A DNA stretch of 64,000 nucleotides from Solirubrobacter taibaiensis (lineage in GTDB: Bacteria > Actinomycetota > Thermoleophilia > Solirubrobacterales > Solirubrobacteraceae): NCBI GenBank assembly GCA_027587225.1, contig JAPDDQ010000023.1, positions 49,785-113,784 of the forward strand, written 5' to 3'. Position 1 is the first letter of the stretch, and every line of letters begins with the position of its first letter. This document shows, in pieces, positions 17,374 through 25,257 of this stretch. Position numbers and translations under genes: made by a program. The notes under the pieces were generated by a model that made no database searches, had not been told where the DNA came from, and saw only the letters and a list, made by a program, of their open reading frames with translations.

Positions 17374-18144
17374 ATGGGGCGTCGTGGGCGAGAACATAAG
17401 GGCCGGCCAGTGCCAGGGCCGGTTGCCGTGCAGACGGAGTTCGCGGCCGCGGAGATCATCGCCGACGCATCCGCCCGCACGCTCGTGCTGGATGGGCGCG
17501 AGGCCGGTGTGGTGGACCTCGCCGATCCGCGGCGGCTGGTCTTCGGCTACATGCGGCGGATCGCGGACCTGATCGACGCGTTCCGGCCCGCGGGCGCCTC
17601 GATCGACGTGCTGCACCTGGGTGGCGGCGCGTGCGCGTTGCCGCGCTACGTGGACGTCACCCGGCCGCGGTCCCGGCAGATCGTGTGGGAGATCGATCCG
17701 GGCGTGGTGGCCCTGGCGCGCGAGCACCTCGGGCTGCGGGCATTCCCGCGTTTGCGCGTGAAGGTCGGCGACGCGGCGGAGATGATCCGGCTGCGGCCCG
17801 ACCGCAGTGCCGACCTCGTGATCGGCGACGCGTTCGACGGGCCGCACGTGCCCGCGGCGCTGTCGACGGCCGCGCACGTGGGGGAGGTGCGGCGCGTGCT
17901 CAAGCCCACGGGCGTGTTCGCGCTGAACGTCGTGGACGTGCCGCCGTTCGAGGAGGTCGCGGTGCACGACGGGCTGGTCCGGGACGTGTTCGAGCACGTC
18001 GCGTGGGTGGCGCCGCCGGGCGTCCTGCGCGGGCGGGCGCCGGGGAACGTGGTCCTCATGGGCGCTGCGGTGCCGTTGCCGCTGGAGGCGCTGCGGCGCG
18101 CGGCCGCGGCGGCCGTGCCGCGCGAGCAGGTGCTGCCGCGATGA
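17374..18144 (+). CDS. Spermidine synthase-like methyltransferase-fold protein
   Basis: 256 residues. A Rossmann core with VLHLGGGACALPRYV near 75-90, WEIDPGVVALAREHLGL and RLRVKVGDAAEMI, then DLVIGDAFDGPHVPAALSTAAHVGEVRRVLKPTGVFALNVV. This is the polyamine aminopropyltransferase-like fold, but the usual catalytic Asp-Tyr set is not obvious, so polyamine synthesis is doubtful. It is coupled by ATGA to a drug/H+ antiporter gene. Confidence 0.7.
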   Translation: MGRRGREHKGRPVPGPVAVQTEFAAAEIIADASARTLVLDGREAGVVDLADPRRLVFGYMRRIADLIDAFRPAGASIDVLHLGGGACALPRYVDVTRPRSRQIVWEIDPGVVALAREHLGLRAFPRLRVKVGDAAEMIRLRPDRSADLVIGDAFDGPHVPAALSTAAHVGEVRRVLKPTGVFALNVVDVPPFEEVAVHDGLVRDVFEHVAWVAPPGVLRGRAPGNVVLMGAAVPLPLEALRRAAAAAVPREQVLPR

Positions 18145-19541
18145 AGAAGAAGCAGCTCGCCCTGGTCGCCGCGATCATGGGCTCGTTCGTCGCGGGGCTC
18201 GACGCGACGGTGGTGAACGTCGCGCTGCCGGCGATCCGTGACGACCTCGGCGGCGGCCTCGCCGGGCAGCAGTGGGTCTCCAACGCGTACCTGCTGACGC
18301 TGGGGTCGCTGATCCTCGTGGCCGGGTCGCTGGGCGATCTGTACGGGGAGCGGCGCGTGTTCTCCATCGGCGTCGGTGGGTTCGGGCTCGTATCGATCGT
18401 GTGCGCGATCGCGCCGACGATCGAGGTGCTGGTCGCCGGCCGCGCGCTGCAGGGCGTGTTCGGCGCGCTGCTCACGCCGAGCGCGCTGGCCGTGATCATC
18501 GCCGCGTTCCCGCCGGAGGAGCGCGGTGGCGCGATCGGCTCCTGGACCGCCTGGGCAGGCATCGCGACCGTCATCGGGCCGCTCGCGGGCGGCTGGCTCG
18601 TCGACGCGTTCTCGTGGCGCTGGATCTTCGCGGTGAACGTGCCGTTCGTGCTCGCGACGCTCGTGCTGGTGCAGATGGCCGTCCCGCCCTCCACCGTGCG
18701 CAAGAGCGTGCGGCTCGACTGGCTCGGCGCGGTGCTGACGGCGCTCGGCCTCGCCGGACCCGTGCTCGCGCTGATCAACCCGTCCATGTGGTGGGCGGCA
18801 CCGGTCGGCATCGCGCTGCTCGGGTGGTTCGTGGTCCACGAGCGCCGCGTGGAGGCGCCGATGCTGCCGCTCGACCTGTTCGCGCGCCGCAACTTCCTGT
18901 TCGGCAACCTGCAGACCTTCGCCATGTACGGTGGACTCGGCGCGCTGTTCTTCTTCCTGACGCTGTTCCTGCAGCAGGTCGCGGGCTATGACGCGCTAGA
19001 GGCGGGGATGGCGACGATCCCGACGACGCTGGTGATGTTCACGATGTCGCGCCGTTTCGGCGCGCTCGCCGACCGCTACGGGCCACGCTGGTTCATGGGC
19101 TGTGGCCCGCTGCTGGCGGCGGTCGGTATCGCGCTGATGCTCCGGCTGGACGCCGAGTTCGACTACTGGACGGAGCTCTTCCCGGCGCTGCTGCTGTTCT
19201 CGGTCGGCTTGTCCGCCACCGTCGCGCCCTTGACCGCGACCGTGCTGGCCGACGCCGACGAGCACAACGCAGGCATCGCCTCGGCCGTCAACAACGCCAT
19301 CGCCCGCGTCGCCTCGCTGCTGTGCATCGCCGCCGTCGGTGCCGTCGTGACCGCTGTCGCCTCGGCCACGCTCGACGTCGAGGGGTTCCACATCGCGGTC
19401 GCGATCTGCGCCGCGCTGATGGCCGTGGGCGGCGCGTTGGGTCTGACCGGCATCCGCAACCCGCGCCGCGAAGTCCGGTGCGCCGACTGCGCGCCGGGCG
19501 CGCAGTCGGTGAACGAGCCGGCGGTCGCGCGGACTACTTGA
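18141..19541 (+). CDS. MFS transporter, DHA2 (14-TM drug exporter) type
   Basis: 466 residues, densely hydrophobic. The MFS helix 1 motif is FVAGLDATVVNVALPAIRDDL, the helix 2-3 loop GSLGDLYGERRVF, and motif C appears as GPLAGGWLVDAFSWRWIFAVNVP. These are marks of EmrB/QacA-like proton-driven exporters. The start is ATG 18141 within ATGA. The C-terminal tail carries a Cys pair (CADCAPG). It overlaps the convergent cupredoxin gene by 8 bases. Confidence 0.85.
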   Translation: MKKKQLALVAAIMGSFVAGLDATVVNVALPAIRDDLGGGLAGQQWVSNAYLLTLGSLILVAGSLGDLYGERRVFSIGVGGFGLVSIVCAIAPTIEVLVAGRALQGVFGALLTPSALAVIIAAFPPEERGGAIGSWTAWAGIATVIGPLAGGWLVDAFSWRWIFAVNVPFVLATLVLVQMAVPPSTVRKSVRLDWLGAVLTALGLAGPVLALINPSMWWAAPVGIALLGWFVVHERRVEAPMLPLDLFARRNFLFGNLQTFAMYGGLGALFFFLTLFLQQVAGYDALEAGMATIPTTLVMFTMSRRFGALADRYGPRWFMGCGPLLAAVGIALMLRLDAEFDYWTELFPALLLFSVGLSATVAPLTATVLADADEHNAGIASAVNNAIARVASLLCIAAVGAVVTAVASATLDVEGFHIAVAICAALMAVGGALGLTGIRNPRREVRCADCAPGAQSVNEPAVARTT

Positions 19542-20601
19542 CGCGCACGGTGCCCGTCATCCCGCGGTGCACCGTGCAGACGTACTTGAAGGTGCCCTTC
19601 TTGCTGAAGGCGCGCTTGTACGTGCCGGTCTTGATCAGCTTGCTCTTGAAGCCCGGGCCGGAGACGTCGTGGCTCTTCTTGCCCACCCAGCGCCACGTGA
19701 CGGTGCCGCCGCGGGCGACGGTGGCGGTCTTCGGGGAGAACCAGTTGTCGCCCACCTGGACCGTGACGGCCTTCTGCGCGATCGAGGACTTGGCCTTCGC
19801 GGCGGGGCGCAGGGTGACCGTCTTGGTCGTAGTCGCGCCGGCGACGGTGAAGCGGACCGTGACCTTCAGGCGCCCGAGCTTCTTCAGGGCCGCCTTGCCC
19901 TTGGCGCTCAAGGCGAGGTTGAACTTCTTGGTGGCACCCGCCGCCACGGCGTAGGTGGCGCGGCCGACGCGGGTCGGCTTGGCTCTGGCCTTCAGCGGCG
20001 CGAGCGTCTCGACCACGACGGAAGCCGTCGCCGAGCCGCCCTTGATCGAGCCGGCGACGGCTTGGCCGCGCTGGGAAGCGGCGATCGTCAGCTTGGGCGC
20101 GGTGACGGTGCCGGAGTCCGCCGGGCCGCCGGCCGCGGGCGGGTTGTCGGTGCCGGCCTGCGGCGTCGGCGTGGGCGTGGGCGTCGGCGTCGCCTCGACC
20201 GGGACGGAGCCGTCCGCGTTCAGCACGGTGACCCGGCCGTCCATCTCCGAGTGGTCGACGCAGATGAAGCGATAGACGCCCGGCCCGGGGAACGTGCAGT
20301 TCCCCTGCCAGCCTGGGCCTTCGGACGTGAACGGGACCTGCTTGCCGCTCGCGCCGGTCCGTGCGCCCTTGGTCGTCGTGCAGGTGACGGCAGCCGAGCT
20401 GAACTCCACGTTGTGCACTTCCTCGCCCGCGTCATACGCGAACTTGACCGTTCCGCCGATCGACACGGTGCTCGCGGACGGGGTGTACCGGTTGTCGGTC
20501 ACCGCGACGTCCGCGACCAGTTGCGGCGCCTGTGCGTGCGCGATCGCCACCAGGCACGCGAACACCGCGACCATCACTGCTCCGACCCGGATACCCGCCA
20601 T
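19534..20601 (-). CDS. Secreted protein with two plastocyanin-like copper domains
   Basis: 355 residues with a signal peptide (AGIRVGAVMVAVFACLVAIAHA). Two cupredoxin domains lie at about 30-125 and 275-355. Type 1 copper ligands are visible in each: EVHNV with ICVDHSEM in the first, KSHDV with VCTVHRGM in the second. A Thr-Pro repeat linker (about 140-150) and a beta-sandwich-like middle separate them. ATG 20601 is preferred over TTG 20646 because GAGAGG lies about 7 bases upstream and the signal peptide then starts the protein. It is probably an extracytoplasmic copper or electron-carrying protein. Confidence 0.78.
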   Translation of the reverse strand: MAGIRVGAVMVAVFACLVAIAHAQAPQLVADVAVTDNRYTPSASTVSIGGTVKFAYDAGEEVHNVEFSSAAVTCTTTKGARTGASGKQVPFTSEGPGWQGNCTFPGPGVYRFICVDHSEMDGRVTVLNADGSVPVEATPTPTPTPTPQAGTDNPPAAGGPADSGTVTAPKLTIAASQRGQAVAGSIKGGSATASVVVETLAPLKARAKPTRVGRATYAVAAGATKKFNLALSAKGKAALKKLGRLKVTVRFTVAGATTTKTVTLRPAAKAKSSIAQKAVTVQVGDNWFSPKTATVARGGTVTWRWVGKKSHDVSGPGFKSKLIKTGTYKRAFSKKGTFKYVCTVHRGMTGTVRVK

Positions 20602-20699
20602 GTCACAACCTCTCGTCAAGGTACCTTTACAACGCCCGTGCGGCATCCTAGCGGTTGCGCCCTGGACCGTTGTTGGGGGGATACGCGGCGATCGCTCGC

Positions 20700-20705
20700 T
20701 AGGTT
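20700..20705 (+). promoter_or_regulatory. TAGGTT -10-like element, leaderless spacing
   Basis: TAGGTT followed by 6 bases and ATG 20712, so transcription would begin at the start codon itself. Confidence 0.4.
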
Positions 20706-20711
20706 GAACGC

Positions 20712-20891
20712 ATGGCCGACGTCACCCAGTCCCTGCTTGCCGCCGGCTTCGTCGAAACGGTCTTCCAGTGTCCGGCCTGCGGCCTCTCCGGCACCTCGCT
20801 TTCCCGCCCGGCGGCCTTGCTCGACCGCACCTGCGCGGACTGCAACGAACCGGTCGTGACGACCGTGCTCGACCGTTTCGCGCGCGGCTAA
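20712..20891 (+). CDS. 59-residue zinc-ribbon-like microprotein
   Basis: A small ORF with ATG 20712 and TAA 20889-20891. The protein begins MADVTQSLLAAGFVETVFQC and carries two Cys pairs, CPAC and CADC, about 25 residues apart. This is a plausible four-Cys zinc site. A TAGGTT hexamer sits at the right distance for a leaderless transcript. The stop overlaps the convergent GNAT gene by 4 bases. Function unknown; it could bind nucleic acid or a protein partner. Confidence 0.55.
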   Translation: MADVTQSLLAAGFVETVFQCPACGLSGTSLSRPAALLDRTCADCNEPVVTTVLDRFARG

Positions 20892-21463
20892 GCGGCGCGC
20901 CACTCACGCGCGAGCAGCGCGTAGATGCCGGTGTCGTCCCACCGGCCTTTGACCCACATGTCTTCCACGTGGTAGGCCTCCTCGCGCATCCCGAGCCGGC
21001 GGCAGAGCGCGATCGAGGCCATGTTGCGCGGGTCCAGGATCGCGACCACGCGGTGCAGGCCGAGCGTCTCGAACGCGATCCGCAGCCCTGCGCTCGCCGC
21101 CTCGGTCATGTAGCCGTGCCCGTGGAAGTCCGGGTGCATCGTCCAGCCGATCTCGCCCGTCGAGTGCTCGACGCTCTTGATCGTGAAGAAGACGTCGCCG
21201 ATCACCCGCCCGTCGTGCTCGACGGCGATCTGCCAGTAGTCGCCTTCGCCGGTGAGCGTGGTCGCCTGCGCGTGCTCGGCGACCTTCTCGGCGACGACGG
21301 CACGGTCGCGCGGTTCGAAGAGCAGGTAGCGGCAGACGTCCTCTCGGGACTGATAGGCGTGGATGGCGTCGACGTCCTCGGCGGTCATCATCCGCAGGAG
21401 CAGCCGGTCCGTGCGCACAGGCTCGAACGTGAACGGGAGGTGGGGCGGCATCGCACGCATCAT
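20888..21463 (-). CDS. GNAT acetyltransferase, RimJ/RimL type
   Basis: 191 residues. The N-terminus is TDRLLLRMMTAEDVDAIHAYQS. The acetyl-CoA site follows GWTMHPDFHGHGYMTEAASAGLRIAFETLGLHRVVAILDPRNMASIALCRRLGM. This pattern fits N-terminal or small-molecule amine acetyltransferases. GGAGG precedes ATG 21463 and ATG 21460; either may be used. Confidence 0.82.
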   Translation of the reverse strand: MMRAMPPHLPFTFEPVRTDRLLLRMMTAEDVDAIHAYQSREDVCRYLLFEPRDRAVVAEKVAEHAQATTLTGEGDYWQIAVEHDGRVIGDVFFTIKSVEHSTGEIGWTMHPDFHGHGYMTEAASAGLRIAFETLGLHRVVAILDPRNMASIALCRRLGMREEAYHVEDMWVKGRWDDTGIYALLAREWRAA

Positions 21464-21717
21464 CGCGCCTCCAGCCGCACGCTCTGGTCAGCGCGAAAAC
21501 CACCCGGGATTCGGTCGATCGCGCGCCGCCGCGGTTGTGGAACAAAAGTTCCCGCGCGCCGGCGGTCTGCTTGATCGTGCAACTCGCCGTTCCTCCTCTG
21601 ATCGGGCGGGGCCGCGCCCGCCGACACGGGCGCGGCGTCCCGCGCCCGATCCGCATGGCGGTTGTCCGCCACCCGGCAGGGAGGTCAGCTCTATATCGCC
21701 TGAGCGGTCGGTGCCGG

Positions 21718-22152
21718 ATGCTCAACGGCATGAACCTCGCCGCCCTTGAGACCAGCTTCGACCTCGTTGCGCCTCACGGCGATGAGCTCGTTGATCGCTT
21801 TTACACCGACCTGTTCGCGGCCGCGCCCGCGGTGATTCCGATGTTCGCCAACACCGACATGGTCCGCCAGCGCCAGATGCTGCTGTCCGCGCTCGTGCTG
21901 CTGCGCCGCAGCGTGCGCAATCTCGAGGCGATCGTTCCGGCGCTGCGCCAGATGGGCGCCCGGCACGTCGCCTACGGCGCGCGCTCGGCGCACTACCCGA
22001 TCGTCGGCGCCGTGCTGATCGGCGCGATGGCGGACGTGGCGGGCGAGGCGTGGACGCCCGAGTACACGCAGGCCTGGAGCGAGGCGTTCGAGCTGGTCGC
22101 GCAGACGATGATCGAGGGCGCGGCCGAGGTTCGGATCGCCGCCGCCGCTTAA
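21718..22152 (+). CDS. Single-domain bacterial globin (flavohemoglobin-like heme domain)
   Basis: 144 residues. The globin fold aligns with the heme domain of flavohemoglobin and Vitreoscilla hemoglobin. It has B10-type Tyr in VDRFYTDLF, an E-helix Gln in MVRQRQMLLSALVLL, and the proximal His in GARHVAYGARSAHYPIVGAVLIGAM. No reductase domain follows. It probably binds O2 or NO. ATG 21718 and ATG 21730 are both possible starts. A 12-bp hairpin follows the stop. Confidence 0.85.
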   Translation: MLNGMNLAALETSFDLVAPHGDELVDRFYTDLFAAAPAVIPMFANTDMVRQRQMLLSALVLLRRSVRNLEAIVPALRQMGARHVAYGARSAHYPIVGAVLIGAMADVAGEAWTPEYTQAWSEAFELVAQTMIEGAAEVRIAAAA

Positions 22153-22157
22153 CGGCC

Positions 22158-22185
22158 GAAGGGCCGGCGCGGACGCCGGCCCTTC
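22158..22185. terminator. Hairpin between convergent globin and htrA genes
   Basis: A perfect 12-bp stem (22158-22169 with 22174-22185) closes a CGGA loop. It sits between two convergent genes and has no strong T tract, so it could act for both directions. Confidence 0.7.
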
Positions 22186-22207
22186 GTGCTCCTCCCACGA
22201 CGACGGG

Positions 22208-23341
22208 CTACCAACCGCCGCCGAAGCCGGGGACCTCCTGCTGCGGCTGCTCCTGCTGCGGAGCCTGCTGCTGCTGGGTCTGGGTCTGCTCAGTCGTGGT
22301 CGGGCGCTCCCCGAGCTTGATCGTGAGCGTCTGCTGCTTGCCGCTGCGCGTGACCTTCACCTGGACCGAGTCGCCGGCCTTGTGCTCGTCCACGAGCGAG
22401 GAGAGGGCGGTCGAGTCGTCGACGCTCTTGCCGCCGAGCTCGGTGATCACGTCGCCCTGCTGCAGGCCGCCGTTCGCGGCCGGGCCACCCGCGGTGACCG
22501 CGCCGACCTGGGCGCCTGCGCCCTGGGCGTCGCCGGTCTGCACGCCGAGGTACGCGTGGCTGACCGTGCCGGTGGTGCGCAGCTGGTCGATGATCGTCTT
22601 CACGGTGTTGGAGGGGATCGCGAAGCCGATGCCGACGTTGCCGGCCTGGCCGCCGGAGCTCGAGCCGGTGGACTCGATCTGCGAGTTGACGCCGATCACC
22701 TGGCCCTGCGAGTTGAACAGCGGGCCGCCCGAGTTGCCGGGGTTGATCGCGGCGTCGGTCTGGATCACGTCGTCGATCGAGAAGCCGTTGGGCGAGGAGA
22801 TCTCGCGCTGGAGCGCGCTGACGACACCGACCGTGAGGGTGCGGTCGAGGCCGAACGGGTTGCCGATGGCGTAGGCGTCGTCACCGACTTCGACGGAGCT
22901 CGAGTCGGCGAGCTGGAGCGCCTTCAGGTTCGTGGCGCTGACCTTCAGCAGCGCGAGGTCGGTCGAGGCGTCCTCGCCGACGAGCTTGGCGTCGAGCGTC
23001 TTGCCGTCGCCGACCTTGGCCTTGATCTGGCCGTTCGCGCCCTCGATCACGTGGGCGTTGGTGACGATGTAGCCGTCGGGCGAGACCACGAAGCCCGAGC
23101 CCGTGCCCGAGCCGGTCGTGATGTACGCGACGGAGTCCTTGGAGGCTTGGTACACGTCGTGCGGGGACAGCGCGGTGGACGTGTCGGAGGGGGAGGCGGC
23201 GACCGTACGGGTTTGCGTGACGGTCTGGACGGAGGGGGTGTCGTCGTGAAGAGCGGTGGTAGCGACGGCGCCCGCGCCGCCGCCGATCACCGCGGCGGCG
23301 GCGAGGGGGAGGAGGGGCTTGACAAGCTTCATGCCAAGCAT
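22208..23341 (-). CDS. HtrA/DegP-like membrane-anchored serine protease with PDZ domain
   Basis: 377 residues. Hydrophobic anchor at about 9-30, trypsin-like domain at about 65-240, PDZ at about 255-345, then a Gln/Pro-rich tail ending in Gly-Trp. The catalytic triad is H97 (VTNAHVIEG), D128 (STDLALLKV) and S204 (NPGNSGGPLF). It should act outside the membrane in protein quality control. ATG 23341 has GGAGG 6 bases upstream; ATG 23332 is the alternative. Confidence 0.9.
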   Translation of the reverse strand: MLGMKLVKPLLPLAAAAVIGGGAGAVATTALHDDTPSVQTVTQTRTVAASPSDTSTALSPHDVYQASKDSVAYITTGSGTGSGFVVSPDGYIVTNAHVIEGANGQIKAKVGDGKTLDAKLVGEDASTDLALLKVSATNLKALQLADSSSVEVGDDAYAIGNPFGLDRTLTVGVVSALQREISSPNGFSIDDVIQTDAAINPGNSGGPLFNSQGQVIGVNSQIESTGSSSGGQAGNVGIGFAIPSNTVKTIIDQLRTTGTVSHAYLGVQTGDAQGAGAQVGAVTAGGPAANGGLQQGDVITELGGKSVDDSTALSSLVDEHKAGDSVQVKVTRSGKQQTLTIKLGERPTTTEQTQTQQQQAPQQEQPQQEVPGFGGGW

Positions 23342-23420
23342 CCTCGCCCTCCCCCCTGAGCGCTTCCTTCGCCGCCGCTAAGCCCTCACTCGCGGCTTTC
23401 TAAGAACCTTGCAAGAGCGG

Positions 23421-24410
23421 CTACTCCTGGTCCTGAAATCGGAACCAGGCGCTTTCGCGGACGGTGAGCAGCCGGTTGATCGCGTCCCGTCCCTCGATGT
23501 CGTTCACGTGCGCCTCGACACCGATCCGCGCCGCCTCGTCGAGGTAGAAGAGGTGCGGTTCTCCCGCCTGGTCATCGCAGAACTGGCCGGCGGCCGGGGC
23601 GCGCACCGGTTCGCCGAACCGCTCCGGCGCGCAGTCGCCCGCGCCGCCCGCGCTGAGCTCGGCCTGCGCGAACCACCGCTGGGCGGCCTCGGGCGTCGGG
23701 AACTGGTGGTACTCGCTGACCACGCGGGCGGCAGGGCCGCAGCTCACGCTGGCGTCGGCCTCGGGCGCCGTCTCGGACTTGGGGCTGCAGGCGTCCGGGG
23801 CCGCGGCCGCCCCGGTGATGCTGGAGACGAGGCGCTGCTCCGACTCGTTCAACGACGGTTCGCCGTCGTCTTGGAGCGCGAGTGCGATGGCCACGCCCGC
23901 GAGGGCCAGCGCGCCGGCGACGGCCGCGAGGAGCAGCGTCCGGTTGCGACGCGGCGGCGGACGGCCCTCGAGCCGCCGGACAAGGCGCTCGACGTCGTCG
24001 TGCCAGCTCGCGTCGCTGAGCTTGGTGCCCTGGCGTTCCACGAGCGGGGCGAGCGAGGGCGGGAGGACGTCGGCGGGTGGCAGGTCGGCGCCTTGGACGC
24101 ACACCGGCACCACGCGGACGTCGCTCGCCAGGGCGCTCTCGATCTCGCGCCGCAGGTAGTCGTCCGCGTCGTCGAGGCGGCGGCCGCCATCGGAGTCGGC
24201 GACGTGCGCCCAGCGCGGGCCGATCAGGGCGATGAAGACGTCACACGAGGCGACCGCGCGGTGGATCTCCTCCCCGAACTGGGACCCGACCGGGATCGCG
24301 TCGATGTCCATGAAGACCTGCTCGGCGCCGTAGCGGCGGACGAGCACGTCATAGAGCCGCCCCGCGTGCCCGCTCGCGTCTTCACGCCGGTAGCTCAGGA
24401 AGATCTTCAT
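23421..24410 (-). CDS. TIR-domain protein with one membrane helix and an external C-terminal domain
   Basis: 329 residues. The TIR domain spans 1-145: KIFLSYRREDASGHAGRLYDVL is beta-A/alpha-A, FMDIDAIPVGSQFGEEIHRAVASCDVFIALIGPRW the BB-loop to beta-D. DYLRREIESAL aligns with the catalytic-Glu helix of SARM1-like NADases, giving E89 as the predicted catalytic residue. A single helix at 158-180 follows a Pro/Arg-rich stretch. Residues 181-329 are a small Cys-containing domain, likely outside. The start overlaps the SDR stop by ATGA. It may be a membrane-tethered NAD-cleaving sensor. Confidence 0.8.
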   Translation of the reverse strand: MKIFLSYRREDASGHAGRLYDVLVRRYGAEQVFMDIDAIPVGSQFGEEIHRAVASCDVFIALIGPRWAHVADSDGGRRLDDADDYLRREIESALASDVRVVPVCVQGADLPPADVLPPSLAPLVERQGTKLSDASWHDDVERLVRRLEGRPPPRRNRTLLLAAVAGALALAGVAIALALQDDGEPSLNESEQRLVSSITGAAAAPDACSPKSETAPEADASVSCGPAARVVSEYHQFPTPEAAQRWFAQAELSAGGAGDCAPERFGEPVRAPAAGQFCDDQAGEPHLFYLDEAARIGVEAHVNDIEGRDAINRLLTVRESAWFRFQDQE

Positions 24411-25219
24411 GGCCCGCGGCCGTCGACCTCTTTCAGCAACGCCTGGACCTTGGCGTCGCGTTCCGCGCGCGCCTGGATCAGCGGGTTCAGGACGCCGCGG
24501 AGCACGGACAGGATCGTCCAGCGGCGCGGGCGGATGATCCGCGCCTGGCGGCGCTCGATGCCGGCCACGATCGCCTCGCCCGCGACCCGAGGCGGCAGCC
24601 GCTTCTGCAACACGCGCGGGATCGAGGCCCACAGCCGGTCGGCCAGCGGGTCGCGGTCGATCGACTCGCGCACCATCTCGGTGTCGATGAAGCCGAAGTA
24701 CGCGACGCTCGCGCTCGCGCCGTGCTGGACCAGTTCGACCCGCAACGCGTGGCCCAGTTGCTCGACGCCCGCTTTGGCCATCGCGTACGCCGCCGTGCCC
24801 ATCCCGTTGGTGAACGCGTACACCGACGCGATCACGACCACGTGCCCGCGGTTGGCGATCACGTGTGGCAGCGCCGCGCGGACGGTGCGCCACACGCCGA
24901 GCAGGTTCACCTCCAGGATGCGCTCGAACGCTTCGGGGTCGCTCGCCCGGGCGGTCGTCACCCGCGCCGCGATGCCGGCGTTGGCCACCACCACGTCCAG
25001 CCGGCCGAAGCGCTCGACCGTGGTCGCGACGGCGGCGGCCATGGCGTCAGAGTCGGTCACGTCGGCGGCGAGGCCCAGATCGAACTGCTCGCTCGCCTCC
25101 AGGTCGACCACCGCGACCTTCGCGCCGCGCGCCTGCAACGCCCGCGCGGTCTCGGCCCCGATCCCGCGCGCGCCGCCGGTGACGAGCGCCACTTTGCCGT
25201 TCAGGTCGTAGCGGGCCAT
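24407..25219 (-). CDS. Short-chain dehydrogenase/reductase
   Basis: 270 residues. The cofactor motif is VALVTGGARGIGAETA, then NAG in VVVANAGIAA and catalytic YAMAK (YxxxK) after VVVIASVYAFTNGMG. The C-terminal 70 residues are basic and helical, like SDRs that associate with membranes or lipids. I chose ATG 25219 because GGGAAG lies upstream and the preceding 48 codons look non-coding. It is translationally coupled to the TIR gene, an unusual pairing. Confidence 0.85.
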   Translation of the reverse strand: MARYDLNGKVALVTGGARGIGAETARALQARGAKVAVVDLEASEQFDLGLAADVTDSDAMAAAVATTVERFGRLDVVVANAGIAARVTTARASDPEAFERILEVNLLGVWRTVRAALPHVIANRGHVVVIASVYAFTNGMGTAAYAMAKAGVEQLGHALRVELVQHGASASVAYFGFIDTEMVRESIDRDPLADRLWASIPRVLQKRLPPRVAGEAIVAGIERRQARIIRPRRWTILSVLRGVLNPLIQARAERDAKVQALLKEVDGRGP

Positions 25220-25257
25220 GCCGCAGCTTCCCACAGGCCGCACCTCGAACGGGGTTC

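Noticed and set aside
20160..20195. Short tandem repeat as a possible contingency locus
   Set aside because: It encodes the Thr-Pro linker of the cupredoxin protein and is imperfect at the DNA level; it is ordinary linker low complexity.
22208..22300. Gln-rich tail of HtrA as a prion-like domain
   Set aside because: It is only about 28 residues and Pro-rich, too short and too proline-laden to support that claim.
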